Source: SYFY01 sp031385325 (GTDB lineage Bacteria > Pseudomonadota > Gammaproteobacteria > Pseudomonadales > Azotimanducaceae). Taken from it: a stretch of DNA of 64,000 bases. Every line of letters begins with the position of its first letter. The first letter of the stretch is position 1. The notes beneath the pieces are model-generated. The model ran no database searches and had not been told where the DNA came from. It saw nothing but the letters and a program-made list of their open reading frames with translations. Below, in pieces: positions 9,140 through 17,981 of this stretch. The stretch is from positions 1-64,000 of the forward strand of contig JANNBJ010000123.1 in the NCBI GenBank assembly GCA_031385325.1. Reading direction: 5' to 3'. A program made the translations under genes and the position numbers.

Positions 9140-10078
9140 TCAGCCTCGCGAAATCAGCACCAGACCTTTTGAGACTTCGCTCCACTCGAGGTTGAGGCTG
9201 CTGGCCAGGGCATCCAGCATCGCTGGTCGATCGCCAACTTCAAGAACCGCGGTGACACGAATGTCGGCCAGATCGTCGTCGGCAAGACTCACTTTGCCAG
9301 GCAGATAACGATCCAGATCAGCCAGGAGTTCACCCAGCGGAACATCCCGATAAACAACCTTGCCATCACGCCAGGGTGCGCTGTCTGCAGCAACAACGGA
9401 CAGTAGTCGTTCCTCGAGACCGTCGTATTCCACGCCTTCCGCGGCTCGCAATTCGCGCGGCGCGTCGAGCCCATCGTGGGCTACCTGAACGATTCCTTCG
9501 AGCACTTCAACACGAAGTACCCCTTCGATGTTTCGTACGTTGAAAGATGTCCCGACTACCCGGATCGTGGCCTGGCCGGTATCGATTTCAAAGGGCCTGT
9601 TCGCGTCCGGTGACACCGAGAAGAAGGTTTCTCCGTCCAGTAAATCCACGTGCCTCAGATGCTCCCGGAGTTCGACCTGAACCGCCGTTTGCGTGTTCAG
9701 CTGCAGGTGCGAGCCATCTTCCAGAACTACCGATAGTTGCTCACCCGTCGCGGTCTGATAGCGCTCCGTGCCTGGAGTCAGCGACCAGATCGAGATCGCA
9801 AACAGCAGAGTCGCTGCCGCGGCAAACCAACGCCAATGACTACCTGTCTGGGTCGATGTCGATCTGCTCTGAATTTCTCCCGTCAGATCCCACACCTCCA
9901 GCAACTCGTCGAAGATCTGCTTGTGAGCAGGCGCTGCAGCAAGCCAGACCGCAAATTCAGCGTGTTCCTCGGCAGAAATTTTCGGACGGCGCAATTTTGC
10001 CAGCCATTCGATGGCCTGAGTTTCGATCCGATCGGCTTCCCTTGAGGCTGGTATACCTTGTTCTGGCTCAGTGGACAT
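9140..10078 (-). CDS. FecR-family anti-sigma factor / signal transducer
   Basis: A 312-aa inner-membrane protein. The N-terminal cytoplasmic region (about 15-65; RIETQAIEWLAKLRRPKISA, then AAAPAHKQIFDELLEVWDL) matches the sigma-binding domain of FecR proteins. One membrane segment follows at about 88-106 (WFAAAATLLFAISIWSL). The periplasmic FecR domain includes TATGEQLSVVLEDGSHLQLN and DLLDGETFFSVSPDANRPFEI, VVGTSFNVR. A C-terminal domain resembles STN (VPLGELLADLDRYLPGKVSLAD). It should hold or activate the ECF sigma factor encoded 153 bases upstream and receive the signal from the STN receptor encoded 95 bases downstream. The 153-base gap to the sigma gene shows no ORF. Confidence 0.92.
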   Translation of the reverse strand: MSTEPEQGIPASREADRIETQAIEWLAKLRRPKISAEEHAEFAVWLAAAPAHKQIFDELLEVWDLTGEIQSRSTSTQTGSHWRWFAAAATLLFAISIWSLTPGTERYQTATGEQLSVVLEDGSHLQLNTQTAVQVELREHLRHVDLLDGETFFSVSPDANRPFEIDTGQATIRVVGTSFNVRNIEGVLRVEVLEGIVQVAHDGLDAPRELRAAEGVEYDGLEERLLSVVAADSAPWRDGKVVYRDVPLGELLADLDRYLPGKVSLADDDLADIRVTAVLEVGDRPAMLDALASSLNLEWSEVSKGLVLISRG

Positions 10079-10231
10079 GCATAAACCGTAAAGTTGTCTT
10101 CCGATGACCTACCAATTCAGACGAGCCGCAGAGTCGATACCTCAACGACCGCACCAAATAAATGCCTGTGACACGTTTTGGATCACAGTTTCGGGCGTTT
10201 TTGCCTCGCAACCCACCTTGCTTGAAAACAG

Positions 10232-10732
10232 TCACTGGGTACTCCGAGTAGCTTCAGCGGCTTTCAGGCAAGCACGCAATGCCTTCAGTGCCTGGATGAT
10301 GTGCTTCTCTACCATGCTTTCGGACACTCCCAGAGTGACCGCGATTTCGGCATACGACAGACCGTCAAAACGGTGCAGGGTAAACGCTCGACGGCACTTG
10401 TCGGGAAGTTCGTTCAGCGCCTGTTCAATCAGTGCGAGTGATTGTCGATGGCTGACGGTTTCTTCGACAGACGGAGCGAGTGATTCCGCTTCAATCTCTT
10501 CAGCGCCTGAGCGACGAGCCAACTGAGTGCGTCGAAGGCGATCGATACCGAGGTTCGTTGCAACTTGAAACAGGAAAGCGCGCGGATTTTCAAGGGCGGA
10601 TGGTTCCCTCAACCTTGAGATACGAAGCCAGGCATCCTGAGCGATGTCACGCGCTGCATCGGGATCGCCGAACTTGTTTGTCAGGTAACGCACCAGCCCG
10701 CCCGCGTGTCGGGCGTACAGTTCAACAACCAA
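10232..10732 (-). CDS. FecI-type ECF RNA polymerase sigma factor
   Basis: A 166-aa sigma-70 family factor of the extracytoplasmic-function class. Region 2 is visible at about 1-65 (VRYLTNKFGDPDAARDIAQDAWLRISR) and region 4 at about 105-155 (LNELPDKCRRAFTLHRFDGL, then SYAEIAVTLGVSESMVEKHI). The start is uncertain: the frame has no ATG, and TTG at 10732 is the furthest plausible start; an in-frame TAG lies about 50 bases further out. It is encoded ahead of the fecR-like gene and the STN receptor, the usual layout for cell-surface signalling. It is divergent from gspE, with only about 115 bases between the two starts. Confidence 0.9.
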   Translation of the reverse strand: MVVELYARHAGGLVRYLTNKFGDPDAARDIAQDAWLRISRLREPSALENPRAFLFQVATNLGIDRLRRTQLARRSGAEEIEAESLAPSVEETVSHRQSLALIEQALNELPDKCRRAFTLHRFDGLSYAEIAVTLGVSESMVEKHIIQALKALRACLKAAEATRSTQ

Positions 10733-10846
10733 TGGTGCGGCAGGGGTCTTGGACAGAATGGCATTCCGTCGTTCATTGGGGCTGCGAGTCTAACACCTGT
10801 CACATTCCTGCGGCACAATGCCCGGTCTAGTGTGCATCGGCCTGAT

Positions 10847-12400
10847 ATGATTCAACTTTCTCCGCCCATTAATGCGAAGCCTGAAATGCATGGTGTGATC
10901 AACGACAATGGACAGCGTGAATCAGAGCACGCGACACGATTGCCGTTTGCCTATGCAAAGCGCCATGGTGTGGTGCTGACGGATACACCCCTGCCATCGC
11001 ACCAGGTTGAAGTCGCGTGCAGAGCAAAACCCAGTCTCGCAGTGCTGTCGGAAATCAAAAGAGTCGCCCGTCGAGAGCTGCTGCTCAAATCCGTCACCGA
11101 AGCCGAATTTGATCGTCTGCTCAACGATGCGTACGCCAGAGACACGTCCGCCGCCAAACAAATGGTCGAGGACATGGACGATGAGATCAATCTGCTGAGC
11201 CTGGCTGAAGCGTTGCCGCAGCCAGATGATCTGCTCGACCAGGCAGATGATGCGCCAATCATCCGTCTCATCAACGCCCTCCTGGCGGAAGCCATACGTG
11301 AGGCGGCCTCCGATATTCACATCGAAACGTTTGAACGAGCCCTTGTTGTCCGCTTTCGGGTGGATGGTGTAATGCGGGAAGTGGTGCAACCCCGACGAGA
11401 GCTGGCACCGCTTCTCGTCTCGCGCATCAAGGTAATGGCCCGACTCGACATTGCAGAAAAGCGTGTCCCGCAGGATGGTCGAATCAGCGTTCGCATCGGC
11501 GGCAGGGAAGTCGACGTCAGGGTATCGACCATGCCAGCCAGCAATGGCGAGCGCGTCGTCATGCGCTTACTCGATAAACAGGCCGGCCGACTTCGTCTGG
11601 ACAATCTCGGGATGTCACCGGACCGGCTTGACACACTTCGCCGGCTGGTCAATTTGCCGCACGGTATATTTCTGGTCACCGGCCCGACCGGATCCGGCAA
11701 GACCACCACCCTGTACGCCTCGCTCGCCGAACTCGACTCCAGCGCGATCAATGTTCTGACGGTAGAAGACCCGATCGAATACAACTTGCCCGGCATTGGG
11801 CAGACGCAGGTCAACACCAAGGCGGACATGACGTTTGCTCGCGGATTGCGCGCCATCCTTCGTCAGGATCCTGACGTTGTCATGGTCGGCGAGATACGCG
11901 ATCTGGAAACCGCTGAAGTTGCGATTCAGGCGAGTCTGACCGGACACCTTGTGCTTTCAACCCTGCACACCAACACCGCCGTAGGCGCCATTTCCCGACT
12001 GGTCGATATGGGCGTTGAGCCATTCCTGTTGTCGTCCAGCCTGGTTGGTGTGCTGGCGCAGCGCTTGGTGCGCGTGCTGTGTCCGGATTGCCGAAAGTCG
12101 AGATTCGCCACACCATCCGAGCTGCGTCTCATGAGCGTCTCGCGGGCGCAGGTTTACGATCCGGTGGGTTGTGACAGCTGTGGCCACACCGGTTTCAAGG
12201 GACGCACGGGAATTTACGAGCTCATTCCCATCGATGACCGGTTCCGTCAACTGGTGCATGACCGAAGTTCAGAGATGTCGCTCCGGGACTATGTTCGGCA
12301 AAAATCGCCGGACATCAAAGCGGATGGATTCGACAAAGTCATGGCAGGTGTGACAACCGTCCAGGAAGTGCTGCGTGTGTCCCTCGAAGGAGTGGCATAG
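10847..12400 (+). CDS. gspE: Type II secretion ATPase GspE
   Basis: Cytoplasmic hexameric ATPase that powers pseudopilus assembly in type II secretion. With the ATG at 10847 it has 517 aa; the open frame reaches 10706 but that part overlaps the divergent sigma promoter. Walker A is GPTGSGKTTTLYA, the Asp box ends VEDPIEYNLPGIGQTQVN, Walker B is RQDPDVVMVGEIRD, and the His box is HLVLSTLHTNTA. The four-cysteine zinc finger of GspE is present (CPDC...CDSCGHTGFKGRTG), separating it from PilT. The N1 domain is short and begins LPFAYAKRHGVVL. First gene of a nine-gene run gspE-M. Confidence 0.96.
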   Translation: MIQLSPPINAKPEMHGVINDNGQRESEHATRLPFAYAKRHGVVLTDTPLPSHQVEVACRAKPSLAVLSEIKRVARRELLLKSVTEAEFDRLLNDAYARDTSAAKQMVEDMDDEINLLSLAEALPQPDDLLDQADDAPIIRLINALLAEAIREAASDIHIETFERALVVRFRVDGVMREVVQPRRELAPLLVSRIKVMARLDIAEKRVPQDGRISVRIGGREVDVRVSTMPASNGERVVMRLLDKQAGRLRLDNLGMSPDRLDTLRRLVNLPHGIFLVTGPTGSGKTTTLYASLAELDSSAINVLTVEDPIEYNLPGIGQTQVNTKADMTFARGLRAILRQDPDVVMVGEIRDLETAEVAIQASLTGHLVLSTLHTNTAVGAISRLVDMGVEPFLLSSSLVGVLAQRLVRVLCPDCRKSRFATPSELRLMSVSRAQVYDPVGCDSCGHTGFKGRTGIYELIPIDDRFRQLVHDRSSEMSLRDYVRQKSPDIKADGFDKVMAGVTTVQEVLRVSLEGVA

Positions 12401-12412
12401 TTGTGAGGGTCG

Positions 12413-13624
12413 ATGGCGGCGTTTGAATATCTCGCACTCGATTCCCTGAGCAAGGAGCGCAAAGGGGTTCTCGAAGGAGACAGTCAGCGACACGTTCGGC
12501 AGCTATTACGTGATCAAGGGCTGGCACCACTGGAAATCAAACCAGCGGTCGGTAATACGCCCACGAAAGTTGCCGGCTGGTCGCTCCGGCGTTCGCTCAA
12601 TCGTCTCGATCGGGTACTCATCACTCGTCAACTCGCAACCTTGTCGAGAGCAGGCTTACCCATCGAAGAATCCCTGCAGGCCATTGCCCAACAAGCTGAA
12701 AAACAGTCCGTGAATGCACTTGTCATGGGAATCCGCAGCAAAGTACTGGAAGGGCATTCGCTGGCTGCAAGCCTTGCCGAATTTCCATCGAGCTTTACCA
12801 CGCTCTATCGTTCAACCGTCGCTTCAGGCGAACAGTCAGGGCATCTGGACAAGGTACTGGAAAACCTGGCCGACTATCTGGAGCGTCAATATGAATCCAG
12901 CCGAAATGTAGAAATGGCTCTGATTTATCCGGTTGTGCTCTTGGTACTTGCGGTATTGATCGTTGGCGCATTGATGGTGTACGTCGTACCAGACATGGTT
13001 TCCGTGATTGAGAACTCCGGTCAGGCGTTACCGACCGTCACTGCCGTGTTGATTGCCATGTCCGATTTTCTGGCCAGTTGGTGGTGGGCTGTCGCTCTTG
13101 TTGTTGCCGGTGGGGTCAGCCTGATGCGCTGGCTGTTGCAACAACCTGACTTTCGTCTTCAATGGGACCGACGATTACTCGAGTTGCCTCTGCTCAAACG
13201 CATTTCTCGAAGCACCAACGCGGCGCGTTATGCCAATACGCTGGCGATTCTCGGTGGTAGCGGCGTTCCTCTTGTGGATGGAATGACAATCGCCAAGGAC
13301 ATCGTGAGTAATACCTGGTTGCGACAGAAATTGTCCGAAGCAACCCAACGTGTCAGTGAAGGGGCCAGTCTGCGCACTGCACTGGAAGGTGTTGGGTATT
13401 TTCCGCCGATGCTTCTGCACATGGTTGCCAGCGGCGAAGCGAGCGGAGAGCTCGATACCATGCTCGAACGTGTTGCCGCACATCAGCAGAACGAAGTGGA
13501 GCGGGTGGTAACGACGATTGTGAGTCTCTTCCAACCCGCCATGCTGGTCGTCATGGGCGGCGTAGTGCTGTTCATCGTGATGGCCGTACTGCTACCTATT
13601 CTGAATATGAATTCGGCGATCTGA
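12413..13624 (+). CDS. gspF: Type II secretion inner-membrane platform protein GspF
   Basis: Polytopic inner-membrane platform protein that contacts GspE and GspL. At 403 aa it has the family length. It begins FEYLALDSLSKERKGVLEGD and carries the two repeated GspF domains, each with the ITRQLATLSRAGLPIEESL and ARYANTLAILGGSGVPLVDGM type motif. Membrane segments lie at about 165-190, 217-240 and 372-397 (AMLVVMGGVVLFIVMAVLLPI). It starts 12 bases after gspE, with GAGG ahead of the ATG. Confidence 0.95.
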   Translation: MAAFEYLALDSLSKERKGVLEGDSQRHVRQLLRDQGLAPLEIKPAVGNTPTKVAGWSLRRSLNRLDRVLITRQLATLSRAGLPIEESLQAIAQQAEKQSVNALVMGIRSKVLEGHSLAASLAEFPSSFTTLYRSTVASGEQSGHLDKVLENLADYLERQYESSRNVEMALIYPVVLLVLAVLIVGALMVYVVPDMVSVIENSGQALPTVTAVLIAMSDFLASWWWAVALVVAGGVSLMRWLLQQPDFRLQWDRRLLELPLLKRISRSTNAARYANTLAILGGSGVPLVDGMTIAKDIVSNTWLRQKLSEATQRVSEGASLRTALEGVGYFPPMLLHMVASGEASGELDTMLERVAAHQQNEVERVVTTIVSLFQPAMLVVMGGVVLFIVMAVLLPILNMNSAI

Positions 13625-13634
13625 AGGAAAACAC

Positions 13635-14078
13635 ATGCAAGCTCAAACATTTTCAAACCATGCGGCCCGAAGTGCAGGTTTCACGCTAATTGAAATCATG
13701 ATTGTGGTTGTGATCATCGGGATTCTTGGCGCCATTATTGTCCCCACCTTCATGTCACGACCGGATCAGGCACGGGTAACCGCAGCGCAGACCGATTTAC
13801 GCAGCATTGGCGCCGCGCTCGATCTGTATCGTCTCGATAACTTTCAGTATCCGTCCAGCGAACAAGGCCTTGATGCGCTGGTGACACGTCCGAGCGGCTT
13901 CCCCGAGCCGAAAAACTACAATCCCGACGCCTACATCAAGGCGCTGCCAACTGACCCATGGGGTTCGCCCTATGTCTATGAGCGAAGTGGGGCCTCGTTT
14001 GACCTGTATAGCCTGGGTGCCGACGGCAACGAGGGGGGAGAGGAGTTCGATGCCGACATCAGATTTTCAGATCTTTGA
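13635..14078 (+). CDS. gspG: Major pseudopilin GspG
   Basis: Main subunit of the type II secretion pseudopilus. A prepilin-peptidase site is clear: after a short leader, G-FTLIEIMIVVVIIGILGAII with Glu at +5 of the mature protein. The C-terminal domain has the GspG signature: AAQTDLRSIGAALDLYRLDN, YPSSEQGLDALV and DPWGSPYVY, and the Ca-binding-type tail LGADGNEGGEEFDADI. AAGGA precedes the ATG. The 147-aa length is normal. The peptidase GspO/PilD is not in the window. Confidence 0.96.
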   Translation: MQAQTFSNHAARSAGFTLIEIMIVVVIIGILGAIIVPTFMSRPDQARVTAAQTDLRSIGAALDLYRLDNFQYPSSEQGLDALVTRPSGFPEPKNYNPDAYIKALPTDPWGSPYVYERSGASFDLYSLGADGNEGGEEFDADIRFSDL

Positions 14079-14087
14079 CCTGGTCGG

Positions 14088-14681
14088 ATGAACCATCAAA
14101 GAGGGTTCACGTTGATCGAGATGCTGGTGGTCGTCGCGATCATCGGCATTCTCGCAGGGGTGGTACAAATTGCTTTTTCGGGCGGTAGTAACCGCCAGGC
14201 ATTAACCAGCAGCTCTGAGGCGGCAGCGCTTCGCATAGAACTCGCGCGCGCGCAGGCACTACAACGTAATCGGGAATGGGGCGTCCTTGTTCGGCCGGAC
14301 GGTTACCGGTTTTTTGAGTTCGACCCGCAACTCGAAACATGGCAAGTCCCGAGTGGTTCAGTTTTCGAACCGGTCACCGTACCCGCTGGAGTGACCCTGG
14401 AACTGGAAAGTGACGGGTTCGATCACAATGCGTTAAAGGCTCAGTTATCTGCAGCAGATCCCGATGACGAATCAGCGGACAGCGAGAACGCTCGAGACGA
14501 ACGACCGGATCCAAAGAAGAAACAGGATAGTGAGGTGATTCCCAACATCCTTCTCCTGTCCAGTGGAGAGGTGACGCCATTTTTGCTCCGGTTTGTGCCT
14601 GCCGGAGAGGGAACACCCTGGATCGTCAGCAGTGATGGTTTGCAACGCGCGCTCGCCCGGCTCGAAGAAGCGGACGAATGA
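14088..14681 (+). CDS. gspH: Minor pseudopilin GspH with acidic insertion
   Basis: Minor pseudopilin of the type II secretion tip complex. The cleavage site is RG-FTLIEMLVVVAIIGILAG. The following helix contains AAALRIELARAQALQRNREWGV, then a GspH domain (VRPDGYRFFEF). Between two halves of the globular domain, at about residues 121-148, is a very acidic low-complexity stretch (AADPDDESADSENARDER, then PDPKKKQDSE) before the last strands IPNILLLSSGEVTPF and a tail ALARLEEADE. This makes it 197 aa, longer than most GspH. Its stop overlaps the gspI start (ATGA). Confidence 0.92.
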   Translation: MNHQRGFTLIEMLVVVAIIGILAGVVQIAFSGGSNRQALTSSSEAAALRIELARAQALQRNREWGVLVRPDGYRFFEFDPQLETWQVPSGSVFEPVTVPAGVTLELESDGFDHNALKAQLSAADPDDESADSENARDERPDPKKKQDSEVIPNILLLSSGEVTPFLLRFVPAGEGTPWIVSSDGLQRALARLEEADE

Positions 14682-15058
14682 GATCCGGTTTTACCTTGAT
14701 CGAAATGCTGGTGGCGCTGGTGATCCTTGCGACCGCCGGTATTATTGTCTCCACTACCGTCAGCAACATCGCTTCCCAGACACACAGCATCGAGCGACGA
14801 CAAATCGCACACTGGATTGGTGAAGATCACCTCACGCGCATGCGTTTGGCCCAACGACTTCGTTCAGAGGCGCTGGCGAACGGGCGTGAAGTGACCCGGA
14901 TTGACTCCGGAGGGCGCCGTTGGGAACTACGACGTGAGGTGAAAGCCACCGATCACCCATTTGTCCAGCGAGTGGAAGTAGACGTATTCGAACTGGATTC
15001 AAATGGCAAGGCAATCGGGCCACTTGATCACCAGGCTGCGTTCCTGGGTCGATTCTGA
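14678..15058 (+). CDS. gspI: Minor pseudopilin GspI
   Basis: Minor pseudopilin that begins tip assembly with GspJ and GspK. It starts MRSG-FTLIEMLVALVILATAGI, a very short prepilin leader, and has the family motif HWIGEDHLTRMRL after the helix, then an ELRREV strand. At 126 aa it is of typical size. Translation is coupled to gspH through an ATGA overlap. Confidence 0.93.
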   Translation: MRSGFTLIEMLVALVILATAGIIVSTTVSNIASQTHSIERRQIAHWIGEDHLTRMRLAQRLRSEALANGREVTRIDSGGRRWELRREVKATDHPFVQRVEVDVFELDSNGKAIGPLDHQAAFLGRF

Positions 15059-15060
15059 TC

Positions 15061-15681
15061 TTGCGTAGTGTCATCAACCATCAGGCACGCGGCTTTACCC
15101 TGATCGAAATTCTGGTCGCCCTGTTCATATTTGCAATCGTCGGACTTATGGGTACGCAATTGATCAGTCGCGTATCCAATCAACAAACCATTCTTTCTGA
15201 ACGGGGCGCGCGTTTGATTGAACTGCAGCGCGCAATGACGATGCTCAAGCGTGACATCATGCAGATCGAGCATCGCAGCATTCGTGACGGCCACGGCGAT
15301 CAACAGCCAGCCGTGCAGCTTGATGACGATGATCTCTTCGAATTCACACGCACCGGCTGGCGCAATCCACTCGGCCAATCACGTTCGGACCAGCAACGCG
15401 TGGCTTATCACCTGGATGAAGAAAAACATGAACTCCAGCGCCTTTATTGGTCGGTACTGGATCGGGCGCAGGATTCCGAGCCACTGGTTCAGGTCCTGCT
15501 GAGTGGCGTCAAGAAACTCGAAATCACGATCTTGGATCAGACCGGGAACGAGCACTCGTTCTGGCCTCAGGTCAGTGCTGGCGGTCCTGCAAACGGAGCT
15601 GCATTGGCTGCCGTGATCATGAAAATCGAGGCGCCTCCGTTCGGTGCGCTGGAGAGAATCTGGGAGGTGCCAGGTGGTTGA
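15061..15681 (+). CDS. gspJ: Minor pseudopilin GspJ
   Basis: Minor pseudopilin of the tip complex, 206 aa. It begins with a TTG codon two bases after the gspI stop. The prepilin site is RG-FTLIEILVALFIFAIVGL. GspJ-type features follow: RLIELQRAMTMLKRDIMQIE and the central RVAYHLDEEKHELQRLYW, then LLSGVKKLEITILD. The 3' end overlaps gspK. Confidence 0.93.
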   Translation: MRSVINHQARGFTLIEILVALFIFAIVGLMGTQLISRVSNQQTILSERGARLIELQRAMTMLKRDIMQIEHRSIRDGHGDQQPAVQLDDDDLFEFTRTGWRNPLGQSRSDQQRVAYHLDEEKHELQRLYWSVLDRAQDSEPLVQVLLSGVKKLEITILDQTGNEHSFWPQVSAGGPANGAALAAVIMKIEAPPFGALERIWEVPGG

Positions 15682-16705
15682 GCAAGTCAGCCCACACGCT
15701 TCCCGACGGGTCGCGTTTCTGCCCTCTAAAGTCCGTGGCGTCGCACTCATTACCGTGCTTTTGTTCTTCGCGTTCCTCGCCGCCATTGCGGTACGGCTCA
15801 GTGTGAACCACTCGCTTCTCATCGCTCAAAGTCACAACGCATTCGCATCTGATCTCGGTCTGAGTTATGCACTGGGCGGGGAAGATATGGCGCGCCAGGT
15901 GTTGTATGAAGACTTCACACAGTCCGGCAAGGACAGCGATCATCTGCAAGAAATCTGGGCGAGGCCACTACCGCCGTTATCACTCGATGAAGGCGGGCAG
16001 ATCGAAGTACAGATCCGTGATCTCAACGGCTGCTTCAATCTCAATGCGCTGGGCAGTGAAACTCCCGCTCCAATCAAGGGCTTTATGGTCAATCTGGTCA
16101 CGGGCCTCGGTTTTGGACCGGAAATTGCTGACCGCATCAGTGACTGGATCGATGCCGATGATGTTGCGGTCGGATTTGGAGCTGAAGACAGTGAGTACCT
16201 TCTCGCTGATCCGGCCTACAGGACACCCAATACAGCCATGGGCGATGTATCAGAATTGCGTTTGCTGCACGGGCAGGATGAGGATCCGACCCGTGTGCTG
16301 TCACGTTACACCTGCGTCTTGCCGGTCGCCTCAATGAGCCTGAATATCAACACGGTGGATGGCGATGTGCTGGCGTCGCTGATCGCCCAACCGGACCTGT
16401 CACGCTATCGGGCATTTGCCCTTGGAGCCAGGAATTTCAGGACCGTTGCAGATTTTTTGCAGACCAACCCCGAATTCGCTCCATTTGCGACGTATCTTAC
16501 CGTCGTCAGTGAGTATTTTCGGATTGACTCCCAGGTGCAGATCGATGAGACGCTGACCATAATGTCGTCCGTCGCACGCCGCGACCCAACCACTGGCAAG
16601 GTTTCAATCCTCTCGCGGGATTTCGGCAGGGATTTCCGCACCAGAGTTCAGATCAAGGTCGAGGAAGATGACGGCGCGCAAACGACGAGACCACAAGGCA
16701 CATGA
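15674..16705 (+). CDS. gspK: Pseudopilin GspK
   Basis: Large capping pseudopilin at the tip of the pseudopilus. The GTG at 15674, overlapping the gspJ stop, is preferred; the frame is open from 15644. The segment GVALITVLLFFAFLAAIAVR is the N-terminal helix with the GspK-type leader. The large domain holds QIRDLNGCFNLNAL, the DRISDWIDADD helix-hairpin-helix-like segment, LLADPAYRTPN and LNINTVDGDVLASL. Its length of about 343 aa is normal. It is followed by a 49-base gap before gspL. Confidence 0.93.
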   Translation: MVEQVSPHASRRVAFLPSKVRGVALITVLLFFAFLAAIAVRLSVNHSLLIAQSHNAFASDLGLSYALGGEDMARQVLYEDFTQSGKDSDHLQEIWARPLPPLSLDEGGQIEVQIRDLNGCFNLNALGSETPAPIKGFMVNLVTGLGFGPEIADRISDWIDADDVAVGFGAEDSEYLLADPAYRTPNTAMGDVSELRLLHGQDEDPTRVLSRYTCVLPVASMSLNINTVDGDVLASLIAQPDLSRYRAFALGARNFRTVADFLQTNPEFAPFATYLTVVSEYFRIDSQVQIDETLTIMSSVARRDPTTGKVSILSRDFGRDFRTRVQIKVEEDDGAQTTRPQGT

Positions 16706-16754
16706 ACACCTGCAGTGCAAAATGGGCTGACTACCACGTGAAACGGAACTGAAG

Positions 16755-17981
16755 ATGGCTTTGCTTTGCTTGCGTCTGCTATCAGCGGCGCGTGAGGAAG
16801 AATCTGGTTGGTCCCTCGCCGCCGAGTGGTTGATGCAGGGCGAAGATGGCTCGTTGCGTGGCAGAGGCGTCACCGACTATCGGGGGCTCGCTGATCTGCT
16901 GGACCCCAGCCAGACGTGGGTCAAGGACGCGCGAAATGTGCTGCTCCTGGTACCCCATGATCAGGTTCTCGAGCTGACTGTGACAGTGCCGGGCAAGAGC
17001 GCAGCGCAAATGCGTCGTGCGTTACCTTTTGCGGTTGAGGAGTTTGCCTCGGCCGATATCGAGAGCCTGCACATTGCCAGCGATCAAGTCCGTCCTGGTC
17101 GACCTGTTCGATGCCAGCTGGTTGATCGTTCACTCCTGAACGGTTGGCTGAAGTGTCTTCGTACTTTAGGTATCGAACCCGGTTATTTGCTGGTCGATAC
17201 GGAATTACTGCCGTTTGATGACAAGACGACACACGTCTTGATGGACGGACCGATCGCGCTCATCCGCTCGCCAGATGAAGCGGCAATGATCGATAGAGGC
17301 AATCTCCTGATGGCTTTGCAGATGATTGCTCCGGCTACTGTCCATATTGCCGGGGGGCAACTCGAACCTCTCGAAGCTGCCCAGTTACCTGACACCGAGA
17401 TCATTACGGTCGAATCTGGCGCCAGCAGCATCGAATATCTTGTCAGTCACTGGCGAAGAGACGAGAACATCAATCTGCTGCAAGGCAGTTATGCGCCAGT
17501 ACACACCGCGAATAATCGGACGAATCTCTGGCGCCCCGTTGCGTTGGTTGCATCCCTGTGGATCGTCATCGCCTGGGTGCTCATGATCGGCGAGAGTTTC
17601 TGGGCTGGCTGGCAGCGCGAGACGCTGGATACACAAGCTCACGGCTTGTATTCCTCGATCTATCCCGACGATTCCAGCGTACGCAATATACGTCGTTCGC
17701 TGGCCGAAAAATTAGGCCAGCACACCGATCCTGGAGGACCTGGCTTTGCTCATCTCACTGCCAGTCTCGCCTCTGCTCTGGAAGGTGTAGCGCGCCTGCG
17801 TTCTCTCGAATTTGATCAGGAAGGCGCAGAGCTCAAAGCAGAAGTTCTGGTCGGTAGTCATGAGGAGGCCGAAGCCGTGAAAGTTGCACTGGCCAAGCTT
17901 GGCATTGCATCGCAACTGTTGAACGCCACTCAGGAAGACCAGCAGATTCGAGCGTACTTCAGCCTGCGGAGTGCTTCGTGA
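16755..17981 (+). CDS. gspL: Type II secretion protein GspL
   Basis: Inner-membrane assembly protein whose cytoplasmic actin-like domain binds GspE. The 408-aa protein has a cytoplasmic domain (VLLLVPHDQVLELTVTVPGK, then SAAQMRRALPFAVEEFASAD, a family hallmark), a single membrane segment at about 256-276 (VALVASLWIVIAWVLMIGES) and a small periplasmic ferredoxin-like domain (LRSLEFDQEGAELKAEVLV). Coupled to gspM by a GTGA overlap. Confidence 0.94.
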   Translation: MALLCLRLLSAAREEESGWSLAAEWLMQGEDGSLRGRGVTDYRGLADLLDPSQTWVKDARNVLLLVPHDQVLELTVTVPGKSAAQMRRALPFAVEEFASADIESLHIASDQVRPGRPVRCQLVDRSLLNGWLKCLRTLGIEPGYLLVDTELLPFDDKTTHVLMDGPIALIRSPDEAAMIDRGNLLMALQMIAPATVHIAGGQLEPLEAAQLPDTEIITVESGASSIEYLVSHWRRDENINLLQGSYAPVHTANNRTNLWRPVALVASLWIVIAWVLMIGESFWAGWQRETLDTQAHGLYSSIYPDDSSVRNIRRSLAEKLGQHTDPGGPGFAHLTASLASALEGVARLRSLEFDQEGAELKAEVLVGSHEEAEAVKVALAKLGIASQLLNATQEDQQIRAYFSLRSAS

